A stretch of 64,000 bases of DNA. Origin: Talinum fruticosum. Lineage: Eukaryota; Streptophyta; Magnoliopsida; Caryophyllales; Talinaceae. Under the pieces are notes generated by a model that worked only from the letters and a program-made list of their open reading frames with translations, ran no database searches and had not been told where the DNA came from. The first letter of the stretch is position 1; the number at the start of each line of letters is the position of its first letter. The translations under genes were made by a program, and so were the position numbers. The stretch spans positions 4,516,001 to 4,580,000 of the forward strand of contig JAITYX010000042.1 of NCBI GenBank assembly GCA_021018815.1, read 5' to 3'. Below are positions 63,901 through 64,000 of the stretch, piece by piece.

Positions 63901-63952
63901 CCCCCAGTAGCCAATGTAGAACAAGATGCTGTTGAACAATATTTGGTCATCC
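60951..63952 (-). CDS. CER1: CER1-type aldehyde decarbonylase (5' end outside window; three frame breaks)
   Basis: ER enzyme that, with CER3, makes very-long-chain alkanes of cuticular wax. Exons in transcript order: 63721-63952, 63393-63612, 62926-63300, 62737-62844, 62446-62645, 61970-62071, 61650-61823, 60951-61115. The first seen exon begins mid-codon (completing a Trp before DDQ), so upstream exons are missing. Iron-binding His boxes of the sterol-desaturase type: HRALH, HSHHH in the first, HSLHH in the third exon; then LTHLTTPQSIYHLRIGFAS and the C-terminal wax2 domain (VKVVDGSSLAVAVVLNTIP, FIPFSQFPPKKARKDCVY, NWLPRRAMSAWRVAGIVHAL). Frames break at the T5 run 63885-63889, the T6 run 62981-62986 and the C4 run 62643-62646; one added base at each restores family sequence and exact exon phases. 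The 62737 donor is GC. A SINE-like element sits in the last intron. His-box conservation favours CER1 over CER3. Confidence 0.88.
61395..61530 (-). mobile_element. SINE-like element in the last CER1 intron
   Basis: On the minus strand: A-box-like TTAGCCCAACTAAT, then about 33 bp on a B-box-like GGGTTTGAATTTC, ending in a poly(A) run (T run at 61390-61409 on +). No clear target duplication. The segment between the boxes resembles the stretch near 4640-4665. Confidence 0.5.
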
Positions 63953-64000
63953 CTGTTGCCCAAACACGGGAGATCAGACATACCGATTAGGAAAAATATT
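63953..64000 (-). other. partial CER1-like intron at the window edge
   Basis: The acceptor AACAG ends at 63953; the intron continues beyond the window. No exon sequence is recognised here. Confidence 0.5.

Overview
The window is nuclear DNA from a eudicot plant. Genes are split by many AT-rich introns with GT-AG (rarely GC-AG) ends. The protein products are plant-specific, intergenic DNA is AT-rich and full of simple repeats and small transposon relics, and a decayed piece of plastid ycf2 is present. I cannot name the species.

Layout, left to right: (1) 1-3632, + strand, 3' part of ALG8, the ER glucosyltransferase of N-glycan precursor assembly, with a SINE in its last intron. (2) 3633-13224, about 9.6 kb without a supported gene, holding AT microsatellites and MITE relics. 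(3) 13492-14541, +, intronless ATL4-type RING-H2 ubiquitin ligase. (4) 16806-20395, -, a two-exon secreted, probably GPI-anchored Cys-rich protein of unknown role, divergent from (5) 21870-24674, +, chloroplast 10-kDa chaperonin CPN10 (six exons). (6) 25000-25450 ycf2-derived plastid insertion, followed by two related RING-H2 copies, one degenerate. (7) 28288-31590, -, SRP9. (8) 32724-38311, -, an organellar NOG1/Obg-type GTPase resembling PDE318 (13 exons). (9) 41132-49124, -, dynamin-related protein DRP1E (15 exons). (10) 51404-52135, +, a conserved plant protein of unknown function. (11) 52136-59880, gene-free and repeat-rich. (12) 60290-60560, decayed CER1-like exons, then 60951-63952, -, a CER1-type alkane-forming enzyme whose 5' end lies beyond the window.

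The genes are mostly independent housekeeping functions rather than one pathway. ALG8, CPN10, ATL4, the unknown protein at 51404 and the dynamin gene recall, from memory, the duplicated Arabidopsis neighbourhoods on chromosomes 2 (At2g44590-44660) and 3 (At3g60190-60220); SRP9, the NOG1-like gene, the GPI-type gene and CER1 would be local differences.

A consistent oddity is that six conserved exons in three unrelated genes (NOG1-like, DRP1E, CER1-like) lose their frame, each time at a short homopolymer and each time consistent with missing bases. Every other splice junction in these genes fits perfectly, so I read these as probable assembly errors rather than real mutations. I found no CRISPR-like, phage-like or otherwise clearly new system; the best leads are the uncharacterised GPI-type gene, the plastid insertion next to the RING pair, G-quadruplex tracts in dynamin introns and the tRNA-derived SINEs.
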